NCBI GenBank assembly: GCA_002104895.1
Contig: MCFG01000004.1
Span: forward strand, 270,001 to 334,000
Direction: 5' to 3'
From: Anaeromyces robustus
Taxonomy: Eukaryota; Neocallimastigomycota; Neocallimastigomycetes; Neocallimastigales; Neocallimastigaceae
DNA: 64,000 bases
Part shown: piece after piece, positions 36,191-56,692 of the stretch
How positions within the stretch are numbered: the first letter of the stretch is position 1
Layout: the number at the start of each line of letters is the position of its first letter
Made by a program: the position numbers and the translations under genes
The notes under the pieces: generated by a model
What the model saw: only the letters and a program-made list of their open reading frames with translations
Database searches by the model: none
What the model was told of the DNA's origin: nothing

Positions 36191-36837
36191 TTTTAACTTA
36201 ACTTAATTAATTATATTATTTAAAATAATATTTAGTTTTTTAATTTTTCGAAAGATTTTTTCTGTTTTTATATGAAAAGAGGAATCTTGAAATATTATTT
36301 TTTGTTACAATATTATTTTATATTAAATTTAATTTATAATATATTATACTTTATTCAATTATATTATAATATATTATTTCCATGGAAGAATATTTATTTT
36401 ATATTAAAAATTTATATTAAAATAATTTATTAGAAATATATTTTTAATATATTCAGAAATGAATAAAAGCCAAATTAATTATTATTTAAAGTTAAATTTA
36501 ATTTATAATAAAACAGATGTGTAAATAATTTTTTAACTTTTAATATTAAAAAAGTTAATAATAAAATTTTTTACATTTGATTTAATAAATAAATGAATAA
36601 ATAAATGAATAAATGAATAAATGAATAAATGAATAAATGAATAAATGAATAAATGAATAAATGAATAAATGAATAAATAAATAAATGAATAAATGAATAA
36701 ATGAATAAATGAATAAATGAATAAATGAATAAATGAATAAATGAATAAATGAATAAATGAATAAATGAATAAATGAATAAATGAATAAATGAATAAATGA
36801 ATAAATGAATAAATAAATAAATAAGTAAATAGGTAAA
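36191..36837. other. Transporter upstream region followed by an octanucleotide satellite
   Basis: 36191-36585 is AT-rich promoter space of the minus-strand transporter, with no gene. 36586-36830 is a near-perfect run of the 8-bp unit GAATAAAT, with a few ATAA variants at the ends and centre. It directly abuts the 5' edge of the truncated LINE. Confidence 0.7.
36593..36830 (+). repeat. (GAATAAAT)n satellite
   Basis: About 28 copies of an 8-bp unit. Because 8 is not divisible by 3, the open frame through it encodes a repetitive artefact rather than a protein. Confidence 0.9.
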
Positions 36838-37839
36838 AAATGTACAACTTTGAAGAATTACTTAAAACTTAATCTAGAATATCCTGAATATAGCAAAGGT
36901 TTTAGGTGGATACTTAGTGCAAGATGTGGATATAAAATCGATGCTAGAGTTGCTAAAGCTGCAAAAATGATTAATAATTCTTGTCCTAATTGTTGTTCAT
37001 GTTGTTTCCATTGTGACAGTTATCAGAGAATTGATCATTGGTTTATAAATTGTTTCTTATTTAAAAATCTTCGTATTGATCACTTCTCTGATCTAGATAG
37101 AAATTTTTTTTATTTTTTAGATAGTCTTTTTAATAGTTTAGTTAGGACCAGTAATAACCCTAGTGTAGATAATAGTATTAATAGTATTGTTAAGGGTTAT
37201 AAAAGTAGTAATAATATGAGGATTAATAGTATTAGTAATATAGATATATTAGGTAATAAAAAAATAGTTAATAGGTATAGTATTTATATTTTTTTAATTG
37301 GTGGAAGGGATTATGGTTTTAGTGATAGAATTAACAATAGTCCATATAAAAAGGAATGGGAATGTTTGTTTAAGTGTCAGACTGAATCTGGTACTTATTC
37401 AAAATCCCCATTCTTGTTGCGATCTGCGGCTCTATTGAATGATATCATGCCTGTTGTCTGTAAAAGACAATATATATTGTTCAATAAATTTAAAACCAAC
37501 CTCTCCATGAACGTCAATGCTGATAACACAGTAGGACAGCCTAGTAGGACAAATGCCGATCCTATTTCCGACCCTAGTGGAATAGGATAGATCAATTTTA
37601 CTTTAATTCTATATTTAGAATTAAGGGCTTGTATGGATTTATTGTTTTTAAATATTATTATACTATTTTTTCCCTCCAGTATTATTTATTATTATCTATA
37701 ATATATTACTGGTTTTATTTATTTTTTTTAGTATCATTTTTTTTCATTATGTGTTTTTTATGATTCATGTATTTTAATATTTAAATTCAATAAAAGTGAC
37801 GTACAAATTGTGTGCCATAAAAAAAAAAAAAAAAAAAAA
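36838..37839 (+). mobile_element. LINE non-LTR retrotransposon, copy B, 5'-truncated
   Basis: An open frame from about 36838 to 37590 encodes the C-terminal end of an ORF2-type protein. GFRWILSARCGYKIDARVAK precedes a zinc knuckle, SCPNC...HWFINC (C-x2-C...H-x4-C), the motif commonly found after the reverse transcriptase in LINEs. The frame ends GQPSRTNADPISDPSGIG and a stop at 37588-37590. A 3' UTR of about 230 bp follows, then poly(A) at 37819-37839. No reverse transcriptase or endonuclease domain is present, so the copy is a dead-on-arrival 3' end. It directly abuts the octanucleotide satellite at its 5' edge. Confidence 0.75.
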
Positions 37840-38031
37840 TTTAATTCTCTATGTAGAATTAAGGGCTAGTATGAATTTATGTTTATATATATTACTATAT
37901 TACTTTATACTCTCCAGTATTATTCATTATTCTATATAATGTTAGTATCATTTTTTTTTTATTATGTGATTTTTTTATGATTCATGTATATTAATATTTA
38001 AACTCAATATAGATGATGTACAATTTGTATG

Positions 38032-38070
<39 letters not shown>
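37840..38070 (+). mobile_element. Fragment D: right part of the split LINE 3' end
   Basis: It starts with the second copy of TTTAATTCTCTATG and continues TAGAATTAAGGGCTAGTATG, matching the 3' UTR of copies A and B with a number of differences. It ends in poly(A) (38036-38070). Joined conceptually to fragment C it forms one continuous LINE 3' end of about 330 bp, so C and D appear to be one older insertion interrupted by the 34169-37839 segment. Confidence 0.7.
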
Positions 38071-38072
<2 letters not shown>

Positions 38073-38549
38073 ATATTTTATATTTATAATATAAATAGAA
38101 ATCTTATTTATTCTATTTTTCTTATTTATTTTTATGTTTTTGTTAATTAGTTTTCCTTTCTTTCTATATATTTGTATATGTAAGACAAAATAAAATAAAA
38201 TGAAAGAAAATAAATTAACATAAAAACTATTGTGTAACGTGTAACAAATTGAAATTTTTAATTTATTAAAATGTGGCTTGAATTACAGTGTTTATTGATT
38301 AAAAATATAAATAATACACATAACGTAATTATTATGAGAATTTAATCATTAATTCATTTAATCTATAATATTAATTATATAATAATAACAAACTTATATT
38401 TTTGTTTCTCTATTTAAATTTACTTTACTTATTTTAACAATTATTAACCAAAGAATAGTCAAGAAAGAAATAATAAAAAAAGAAGTTTTTCAAATTTTAT
38501 ATTTTTTCTTTAAAATAATAAAAAAAATTTTTTTTTTATAATTTTTAAA
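38071..38549. other. RAD50 upstream spacer
   Basis: AT-rich with no gene. It lies between the LINE poly(A) tail and the RAD50 ATG and should hold the RAD50 promoter. No clear TATA element stands out. Confidence 0.5.
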
Positions 38550-46458
<7,909 letters not shown>

Positions 46459-47863
46459 ATATAAATATATACAAGCAAATATATACATGAATATTTATAG
46501 GTTTTCAATAATATATATATATTATATGAATTTTTATTATTATTAAAAATATCAATAGTTAAAAATTAGTGAACAATTCACTGTATATTAAAAGATTATT
46601 GAATAGCCGATTAATTATACTGATAACTATATATATATACTCTTTATTTTTTTAATTTTGTAATTATTATTTATTATTATTTTTTATTTCTTTTTTTTTT
46701 TTTTTTTTTTTTTTTGTAAATTTAATTTTTGTAAATAAATATAATAAAATAAAAAATAGAAAATTAAATAAAAATACATATATTTTTTATTATTTATTAA
46801 AAATAATTTTTAAAAATATATGTATTAAAAAAATGTTGTTTTTTTTTTCCTTTTTTTTAAAAAACTACATAATCCATATAAAATTACTATATAAGCCTAT
46901 TGTAATAAAAAATTAATAATAAAAGTTACTATTAGTATTAAAATTTAAAAATTAACTTTAAATATTATTATTGATACTGAATTATATGGATAATTGTAAT
47001 AGTTGAATCTGCGTTGTTACTATCATGATTATTACTAAAACTAGAATATATTGAGAATAAATTAGTTAATACCTAAAAATTTTAGTAATATTTATATTAT
47101 TTATATTATTTATATATATATATATATATGAATTTATTAATATTAGTTTCATATTTTTTGACCTGACCCTTTTTATTTTATATGTAAATGACATTTTAAT
47201 AATAATTTAATAATATTTTTTAATATAAAAAATTGAATTTATAATTCAAAAAACAAAATCAATAAAAATTGAAACTAATGATTAAACATATAAAAATATA
47301 ATAAAAAATGAAAAAATATTTAGTAATATTTTTTTTTTTTGTTTTTAGCACTTTATTTTTAATTATTCTAAATATATTAATTAATTTACAAATTAATAAT
47401 TACGTAAAATCATATTACTATATATATTATAAATTAAATTAATGTTCGTTTTAGATTATTATTATATTCATTAAAAAAATAACTTTTAAAAAGTAATTAT
47501 TAATAAAAAAAACAAAAATATTTTTAATATGTTTGAAGTTTAAAAAAAATTATATATTATGAATGCTTAAAAAAAGATTCCATTGATATATTTTGACATG
47601 TATTCTCTGAAATGACTTCTTTTACATTTTCATAATTAATTATTTATTTAATATATATAGTAATACGTCTATAAAAGAATTATAAAAAATTAATTTATTA
47701 AAAAAAAAAAAAAAAGGAATTAGTTTTTTTCTTTTTTCATTAATTTTTATACCACAAAATTACATAACAAAAACGATTATCACGTTCATGACCATTTTAT
47801 AAATAATTGAAAATGAAGTATATAAATAATAATTTATATATATAAAACTTTGTTGTAAATTAA

Positions 47864-47898
<35 letters not shown>

Positions 47899-49601
47899 AT
47901 TTCTGTACCAACTCAACTAATTCGTATATTCTTTTTCTAATAATTTCGGTTAAAGTTTATTAATATTTATATATAAAATACATACACTATAGAAAAAAGT
48001 TTAATTAATAATTATTTAATAATTCTTATATTTTCTTAAAATTTGATAAATAAATAAATAAATAAATAAATATTAAGAAAATTAATGAATATTCTAAAAA
48101 TTAATATTAGGTTTCATATTTAAAATATTTAAAATAAAATAATATTATTCATTTTTTTTTATTGAAAAAAAAAAATTAATTAGAATTATACATAAATAAC
48201 AAATTACATTCTTTAAATATTTTTTAATAAAAATATTATAAATGATTATTATTAATATTTTTATTTGAATTTTTTATCATAAAAGAAATATTAATTATCC
48301 ATTTTAAAATTAAATATAGATAATTTCATGTGTATTTTAATGCTTTATATATATATAAGATGTTTTTGTATTATCTTTTAAATTAATTGTGTATAAAAGG
48401 AAAAAAAATTATACAAACCTATTAAATAATGTTAAATAATGTTAATCCTTTAATTATTATTCGTACTTTTGTAACATTAATAAAGCAAATGACAATAATT
48501 ATAATAATAATAATAACGATTGTAATAATAGTAATATTAATAAATAGCAAATATCATAGTAATAGTAACAATAAAAATAATAAAAAAAATCCTTTTAAAT
48601 AATTAAATAATTTTATATACTAATATTTATTAAATTAAACAAAAATTGATTTATCATTTAATTCCTTTGATAATACCAATATTAAAATTTTATTTATTTA
48701 TTTATTTAAATTATATAAATAACTTAATATAAAATATTTTTCTTTTTAACTTTATTAATAAAGATAAGATGTCGATCAGTTAAAAATTCCTTTTTTTTTC
48801 TTTTTTTTTTTTTAGACTTAAAAATATATATCTTAATTAAAATAGTGGAATTTAAATAAATGAATATTTTCTTCTTGTTTTTTTTTTTTTTTAATTTTTA
48901 TAATATTTAATTTTATTCCTTTTTCTTGGTTATTTTTTTTATATGGGATATTTTTATTATTATTTTTTTTATATTAATTTTTTTTTGTGTGGTTATTTTT
49001 TTTTATATGGGATTATTTTTTTTTATTTTTTTTTTATATTAAGGTTTTTTGTGTAAGCTGTGTTAAATGCTTGTGTAAGGTATTGAGTTTTTTTTTGTGA
49101 AATGTTAAAATGTTAAAAAAGGATTAAGGCTAAATTTAAAGAATTAAAAATTTTAAAAATTTTTAAAATTAAGTGGAATATAAAAGGGGAGACAATATAT
49201 TATAATCTATAATAAATAAATAAATAAATAAAAATAAAAATAAATAAATAAAAATAAACAATACAATTAATTATTTAAAAAATAATTAAGGTTGTTAATA
49301 AATGAAATAAAAAATTAAATGGTTAAATTAAATACTTTTATATTTATAAAATAACTGAAAAAAACTGCTTTTTATATGTATAAATTTAATAATAATTGAA
49401 GTATTCTTAAATAAATATTTTTAGCAAGATTCAAATCAAATGTTTATATTATAATTTGGAAGCATTTATTAATATTAATATGTATAATATTTTAAAAAAA
49501 TTTATAATTGAATATAATTATTTTTTATAGAATAATTATTATTATAATAATTTAATATTTATTTTTAATTATTTATATATTAATATTAATATTATTATAA
49601 T

Positions 49602-49637
<36 letters not shown>

Positions 49638-51306
49638 TAATTAATAATATTTTTATTATTTTATAATAATACTATATTATATAATTCAATTTATAATATA
49701 AAACAAAGATTTTAATATTAATATATATATTTTTATTATATTAGATTACATTAATATTATATTAAAGTTTTATATATTAAAATACATTTGTTATATAATA
49801 ATCCCTTTACAGATAAATTTAATTTGTAGTGTTGTACGAAAACTTTAATTTAATAAATATAATATATTATAATATATGATGCTAATATAATAATTATTTA
49901 TTATATTATGCCAATTAAATTTTTTTTAATTAATCCAAAATAATAAAAAATAATATATATAAAAAAAAAGAACAAATATATCATATATAATAAATAATAA
50001 TAATTTTATATTTATATATGTACAATATATTCTATAATATAATGTTTAAAGTTTATTAATAATAATAATAATTTTTTTTTTAAAAAAAATAAATTTTAAC
50101 ATAAAAAAGGTATAGATATGTATTAATTAACTTATTCATAAACTCGTAATTCCTTGAGAATATTTATGAAATTCAAACATAATATTATATAGAATTTAAT
50201 ATATAATTTTCAATTCATAAATATAATTAATATATAGCAATAATATATTATAATACATATTAAATTGTATTGATTGTTCTTTATTATTATTATTATTATT
50301 ATTAATTAATTAATTAATTTTATATAATAGTAAAAATAATTAGATAACATTAAAAATGGTTTATTAAATTGAAAAAAAAAAAAAAATTAATAATGGAATA
50401 ATAAAAAGTTTTTTTTATTTTCTTTTTTTTTATTTATTTTTATTTTATTATTATAATTTAATCATCAAAAAAAAAAATAATCTATTGATGTTTTTTTTTT
50501 TTAATTAAAGATTTCTTTAATTAAAAAAACATTTTTAATAATAATACAATATAATAATATAAGTTATAATATATAATCATAATTAATAGATTTGTGTATT
50601 TTATTAATATACTTTTTAGTATTAATATTTCGGATACCATCATTTTTTTTAATTAATAACATAAAAGTAATCAAAGAATTATTTTAACAATAAAAAGAAA
50701 AAATAAAAATTGAAAAAATGTTTATTTAAATTAAAAATAATCATTTTTAATTGATTTTGAAAAGTATTAAAATAATATATTCTTTCATTTTTAATACTTT
50801 AAAATAAACAAAAAAATAATTATAATTACTATTAATAATCTTTTTAAAAAATAATATATCTTATTATTTTATTGTAAAATCAATTTGAATAATATCAGAT
50901 TATTATCAATAAATATAATACAAATTGATATAAATCATTAATATTTCATTTAATTTCATTAAATTTATTAATATATTACAACATCAATTATTTTTAATAC
51001 ATATATTAATCAATACGCCATCGCCTTCTCATAAATCATAACTATTTATTTATTTTTTTATTAGTATTAATTATATTATAATAATAGACAAAAAAATAAA
51101 CAATAAACATTTCAAATAATCATGGAAACAGTTTTTTAATTTTTTTTCAAAATATTTATAAATAATACATTTTTCAAATACTAATTAAAAAAGAAAATAT
51201 TTTTTTCGAAAAAATATGCTATAGTAAACAGAAAAAGATATAAAAAATAATAAATAGTTAATGCAATAATTTTTAAACGAATCAATAATAAAATAGTATT
51301 AATAAA
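46459..51306. other. 4.8-kb non-coding spacer
   Basis: No supported gene on either strand. It holds short AT microsatellites (TTTA near 49604-49635; TAAA near 47865-47900) and T and A homopolymers. A G/T-enriched patch at about 48890-49200 contains a roughly 62-bp tandem duplication and a TATAAAAG motif at 49179-49186. The rest probably covers the RAD50 3' UTR and the promoter or leader of the 51307 gene. Confidence 0.6.
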
Positions 51307-53523
51307 ATGATAACTTTTTATGAGAATAATTCACAAAATCAAATGAGATACCATCAACGTAAACCAGATGAACTTTCTTTTTTGTCAGATGACGAAGATG
51401 TAAACATAGGATTCAATAAAAATAAGCGTATGTCACAATTAACAGCAACAGATTCTGCTTATTTTAGTGAGTCATCGAATCAAGCAACAACATTAATAAA
51501 TCCAAAAGAAAATTCCTCATCTCCTTCTCCACATCATAATGTAATATTATGGCAAAAACAACAACAACATTATCAAAAACAGAATAATACTGTCCCTTCA
51601 CCATCTATAACACCAACTCAATCATTTGATAATGGTAATGATATGACGTCAATAACGCCGTCTGATACCGTACCACGTATTGATGATTGGGATACGCCTT
51701 CTTCTGATAATAATTCCGTTAAATCTTCTGTAAATAAAATGAATCAACTTCCAAATAAAGATCCACATGAACTTTCATATAATTCCCCTGAACAAAGAAC
51801 CCAACGTATTCAACTACGGATGAACCAATGGAAAGAAAAATTAGAATTAATGTCTTCTTCATCTGCAGTTAGTTCATCTTCAAGTGTTGTAGGAGGATAT
51901 TCACCAAATTCTGGTAGATCTAGCCCAAATCCAAATTTGAATGGACCATATAGAAGACGTAATAATCGTCATGCTTCTTTTAGTAGTACCATAGATGTAT
52001 ATAGTGGTTATGAACAACCATTTTCATCTGCTCGTTCTATTTATTCTGTAAATTCATTACCTAACAGTGTATTTGATGAAAAATATGACAGTTTTGCCGA
52101 GGATGATAGAGAAAGTGTCTTTTCTTTAAGATCATCCAATTTTCATTCAAATTTTAATTCTAACCCTAATATCTATATACCCCCAAGAAGTAAAAGTTCA
52201 ATGGAAGTAAGACATCCCCAACGTTCAAGAATATATGGAACTAATTCAAATTCAAGTTCACCATTAAAAGAAAGTCGTATTCATATTATGCAAGCAGAAC
52301 TCGAAAATAGTCAAAGAGTTTATAAACAAAAACTACAACAAATAAATCAAATGAGACAAGATTTAGAACAATATCAATATAAATTAGAAGAAATGAGAGA
52401 AAAAGATATTGAACAAGCAAGACAAGAAGCTGTCGAAGAATTAGAAAATACAGTTATTAAAAATTTGAACTTGGAAATTGAAGCACTCAAAAATAAGCTT
52501 CAAGAAACTACTAGGGAGTTAGAGCATTCTAAAGCATACTCAGATATGTTAAGAAATGAACTAATTACTTTAAAAATGAATGAACAAAGTTTTTCAGTAG
52601 ATAAAATAGATGAAGAAGAAATATATAAAAATGAAGAAGCAGAAAGTAAAACTTTAGATCATAAAGAAGAAACAAAAACTAGGGATATCACTCCTATAAA
52701 GGAAAATAGCGTAGCGGAAATCCAAACACAAACAAAATCTTTTGAATTACAAAGATTAGAAATGTTAGAAAGAGAATTAAAGCAAAAAAATGAAGAAATT
52801 TTTGAATTAAAGAAAAAATTGGATAAATCTACAAAATTAAACGAACTTTCTAAACGTGAAATTGATTTATTAAATAGAAAAGTAGAAAATCATAAACAAG
52901 CTAGAGAAGATATTGAAAAAAGACATACTAAACTTGTTGATGTTGCTTCTGCTAATGAAATTGAACTAAACAAACTTCGTTATAAATTGGATGTATTAAG
53001 TCAACGTCAAGATAAAGCATTAAGAAAAATGAAAAAACGTTATTCTAGTATTTTAGAAGTTGATGAAGAGGAAATAGTAAACGTTGAAGATGAAATTAAT
53101 ACTTCAAAAGAAGATGTTCCATCAAAGTCATTTTCACATCGCAATTCAGAAATAGAATCAATTAGCCATGTCGAAGAAAAAGAAGAATCTACTGCTTTTG
53201 ATAAGGAGACCTTATCTGAAAGTAGGATTTCTCTTACTTCTGAAACATTAGATCCTAATAAGAATTCTAATACTAATAATCAAAATGAAAATGGTACAAG
53301 TATTGAAGTTTCTAACATTTTAGAACAAACTTCCATAATAGATAATACTATTGATGATCTTATTGATTTAAGTGATTTCGAAAAAGAATTAAGCGATTCA
53401 AGTAATGTAAATAGTGATAATTTAGATGAAATTTTAAATCAATTAAATTTATCTGACTTAGATGATGATGAAGATTTTAATTTAGATGATATTTCTTTTG
53501 ATAATGAAACTCTTATGATATAA
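51307..53523 (+). CDS. Serine-rich coiled-coil protein, function unknown
   Basis: An intronless 738-residue protein. Residues 1-325 are low-complexity, rich in Ser, Asn, Gln and Pro, with phosphosite-like stretches (SSSSVVGGYSPNSGRSSPN; RRRNNRHASFSSTIDVYSG). Two coiled coils follow, about 325-415 (RIHIMQAELENSQRVYKQKL) and 480-575 (LEMLERELKQKNEEIFELKK), then an acidic tail of about 55 residues (LDDDEDFNLDDISFDNETL). No signal peptide, membrane span or enzyme motif is visible. Lack of introns sets it apart from neighbours other than RPLP0 and the transporter. It has unusually long flanking non-coding regions (about 4.8 and 4.2 kb), suggesting a complex promoter or long UTRs. I do not recognise the family; a scaffold or cytoskeletal adaptor is only a guess from architecture. 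Confidence 0.8.
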   Translation: MITFYENNSQNQMRYHQRKPDELSFLSDDEDVNIGFNKNKRMSQLTATDSAYFSESSNQATTLINPKENSSSPSPHHNVILWQKQQQHYQKQNNTVPSPSITPTQSFDNGNDMTSITPSDTVPRIDDWDTPSSDNNSVKSSVNKMNQLPNKDPHELSYNSPEQRTQRIQLRMNQWKEKLELMSSSSAVSSSSSVVGGYSPNSGRSSPNPNLNGPYRRRNNRHASFSSTIDVYSGYEQPFSSARSIYSVNSLPNSVFDEKYDSFAEDDRESVFSLRSSNFHSNFNSNPNIYIPPRSKSSMEVRHPQRSRIYGTNSNSSSPLKESRIHIMQAELENSQRVYKQKLQQINQMRQDLEQYQYKLEEMREKDIEQARQEAVEELENTVIKNLNLEIEALKNKLQETTRELEHSKAYSDMLRNELITLKMNEQSFSVDKIDEEEIYKNEEAESKTLDHKEETKTRDITPIKENSVAEIQTQTKSFELQRLEMLERELKQKNEEIFELKKKLDKSTKLNELSKREIDLLNRKVENHKQAREDIEKRHTKLVDVASANEIELNKLRYKLDVLSQRQDKALRKMKKRYSSILEVDEEEIVNVEDEINTSKEDVPSKSFSHRNSEIESISHVEEKEESTAFDKETLSESRISLTSETLDPNKNSNTNNQNENGTSIEVSNILEQTSIIDNTIDDLIDLSDFEKELSDSSNVNSDNLDEILNQLNLSDLDDDEDFNLDDISFDNETLMI

Positions 53524-56046
53524 AGAAATAATGTATATATTTAAATATAACAAAAAGTTGGAAAATTTTAATTAATATTGATTGTTTTAGTAGTTTTAAG
53601 ACTGGTCATTAAGTAATATAAATGAAAACAGAAGAAATCTTAAAGAAAAAAAAATTAATTTAATTTTAATTAATGCAATTTTTCTTTTTAAATTATTTTA
53701 TTTTGAATTGAAAAAAAAATTATACAGGGAAAATATAATTTTTGTTTTTAAATATAATTAATATTATACTATAGTATCTTTTTTTCTTTTTTTTTACGAA
53801 AAAATTATAGTTTTTATTCTTTTGTATTATATAAATTCAAACAAACAAACAAACAAACAAAAAAAAAAAAAAAAAAAAAAGTATACATCATATTAATAAT
53901 AATATTAATAATAGTAAATATAGTAAATATTAATTAAATAAATTTATTTCGTCATTTCAACCCTCATAACTATACATATCCATACAACATAAACAATAAA
54001 CCAGCATATAAAATAATAAAAATCAAAATGAAAATAGAAATCAAAATTAAAAATAAAAACAAAAACAAAAAATAAATAAAAACTATAACATATAGTAAGC
54101 ATATATTAATCATATAATACATATAAATTTCCATATTTAAACATAACAATATAATTTTTAGATTCAAACAAAAAACAATACAAAATCTAAAACAAAATAT
54201 AAAAACCAAATATTAAAATAATTATAACATTTTATAATTTTTTTTAAATAAATATAAGCATACATAAATAAAACAAAACAAAAAAATTAATTATGAAAAC
54301 AAACCAAAAAACAAAAACAAAAACAAAAACAAAAAAAAAAACAAAAAAAAAATAAAAATAAAAAAAATAATAATAATAATAATAAATGAAAAAAAAAAAT
54401 AAAATAAAAACAAAAATAAAAATATTATTAAAGTAAAATAAGCAAAATAAAATAATTATATGATACTTAATGAAAAAAAATATGAAACAATCATAATAGT
54501 TAAAATTAATATCTTTTTTTTTATACTTTTCAGTGATGATGATGGTGATGATGATAAATTATACAGTTTTATTATGACAGAAATATATAATACTTTATTA
54601 ATAAAAAATATGAAATAATATTGAAATAGCAATAAAGAAAAGTTAACAAATTAACTTTTAGCAGTGATTTTTAATAATTACATATATTATTATATAGAGC
54701 AATAATTATTTATATTCCAGTTAAAATATATATATAAACGATAATTAAAATAAAAAAAAATTAATTATAAGATATGATAAAATAGAAATAATAATTCAAC
54801 ACATATATTATGTATAAACATCCAAAATACACAAACATAAACATTCACACTCAACTTCCATCAAAGAAAATCAAAAAAAAATGAAAAAAATAAAAAAAAT
54901 AAAAAAATAAAAAATCAAAAAAAAAAAAAAAAAAAAAAGAATAAAACAATAATAAAATAAAAATAACAAAAACAAAAACAAAAAAAAAAAATCAAAAATA
55001 GCTTTGACAGTTATAAAAATATTATATAAAAATTAAATAGAATTAATAATCATTTGTTATCATTTAGTGTATAAATGAATAATTAATATTATTAAAGATA
55101 TCAATATATAGATATTTATATTCAATAAGTACATATATTTATGGACTTATTTTATCACGTTTTTATCCTTTTTTTTTTAATAAAAAAAAAATCACAAACA
55201 AATTTTAATAGCAGTATATTTTTTTATATTTAAAATTTATATAAAAAATAATAAATAAAGTTTAAAAATAAAGAATTGAAAATTCAAGTCATTTTATATA
55301 ATTAGCAATGTTGTTAATGTTTAAAAAAAATTTAAATAATTCAAAAAAAAAAGATTTTAATAATTTAACAAATTTGTTCATATATATAATTAATAAAAAG
55401 AAAGTAAAAAAATAGATATTTTATTATAATAAAGAAACAATTGGAATATCAAAATGAATATTATAAAGTTGTCCACAGTCTAATTTAAGAGAAAGATATT
55501 AAATTTATAGACTTTATATTATTATATAATAATTAAAAATTTTTATATTATATATATATAATCATTAGTTTTATTATAGTAATTTATCTATCTATAGATA
55601 GAATTAGTATATTATTACATAATAATTAAAGAAGTTTATATTATATATATAATCATTAGTTTTATTATAGTAATTTATCTAAAGATATAGAATTAGAATG
55701 ATTTTATATTTTTTATTAGGATTTTTATTTTTAATTTTATTTATTAATTTTTTTTTTCTCTCTTTCAACTATTTTTTATAATATTTTTTTAATAATTATT
55801 AATAATTATATTTTATTAAATATAAATTATAACAATTAATTAAAAAAAATAGTTATTTCTCTAGTATTTTTTTTTTCTTTAGATATATATTTTTTTTCTC
55901 TTTTTTATAATATAAAAAGTTAAAAAAAAAAATTGAATTGAAATTGAATAAAACAAAACAAAATGAACAAATATTCAAAACAAACAAACAAAGAAACAAA
56001 GAAACAAAAAAGCAAAAAAAAATATAATTTATAATGGATATTTGTG

Positions 56047-56077
<31 letters not shown>

Positions 56078-56214
56078 ATAAAAATAATTAATTATTTATT
56101 TAATATACTAAACGAGAAACAATATCAAAAATGAGATACCAAATCAAAATTAATATTATAAATAAATAAATTGTATATTAATGATTTGATATTATTAATA
56201 ACAACAAACAAAAT

Positions 56215-56261
<47 letters not shown>

Positions 56262-56606
56262 AGAAACATATTTAATAGGATTTTTATTAATTTAACTTTT
56301 TATTTTTGTGTTCAAAAGCATGTTATTACACAAAATTTTTTTTGGAAATTAACAAAAATATTAAATATGAAAATATAATATACAAAACAAAATTTAACAA
56401 AAATATTAAATATGAAAATATAATATACAAAACAAAATTAATATTCACTAGCCACAGAATTACTTTATATATTGTTTTATTGTATTTTTTTATAATAAGG
56501 TAAAGAAATATATATATATATATATTCTCTCTATACTAAAAAAAAAAAAAAAAATAGAAACATTTGTAACTAATTCTATGATGTTAGTTTGAAACTAATT
56601 AATTAA

Positions 56607-56692
<86 letters not shown>

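Noticed and set aside
36533-36847. 104-residue frame rich in IHLFIYSF
   Set aside because: It is the translation of the GAATAAAT octamer satellite.
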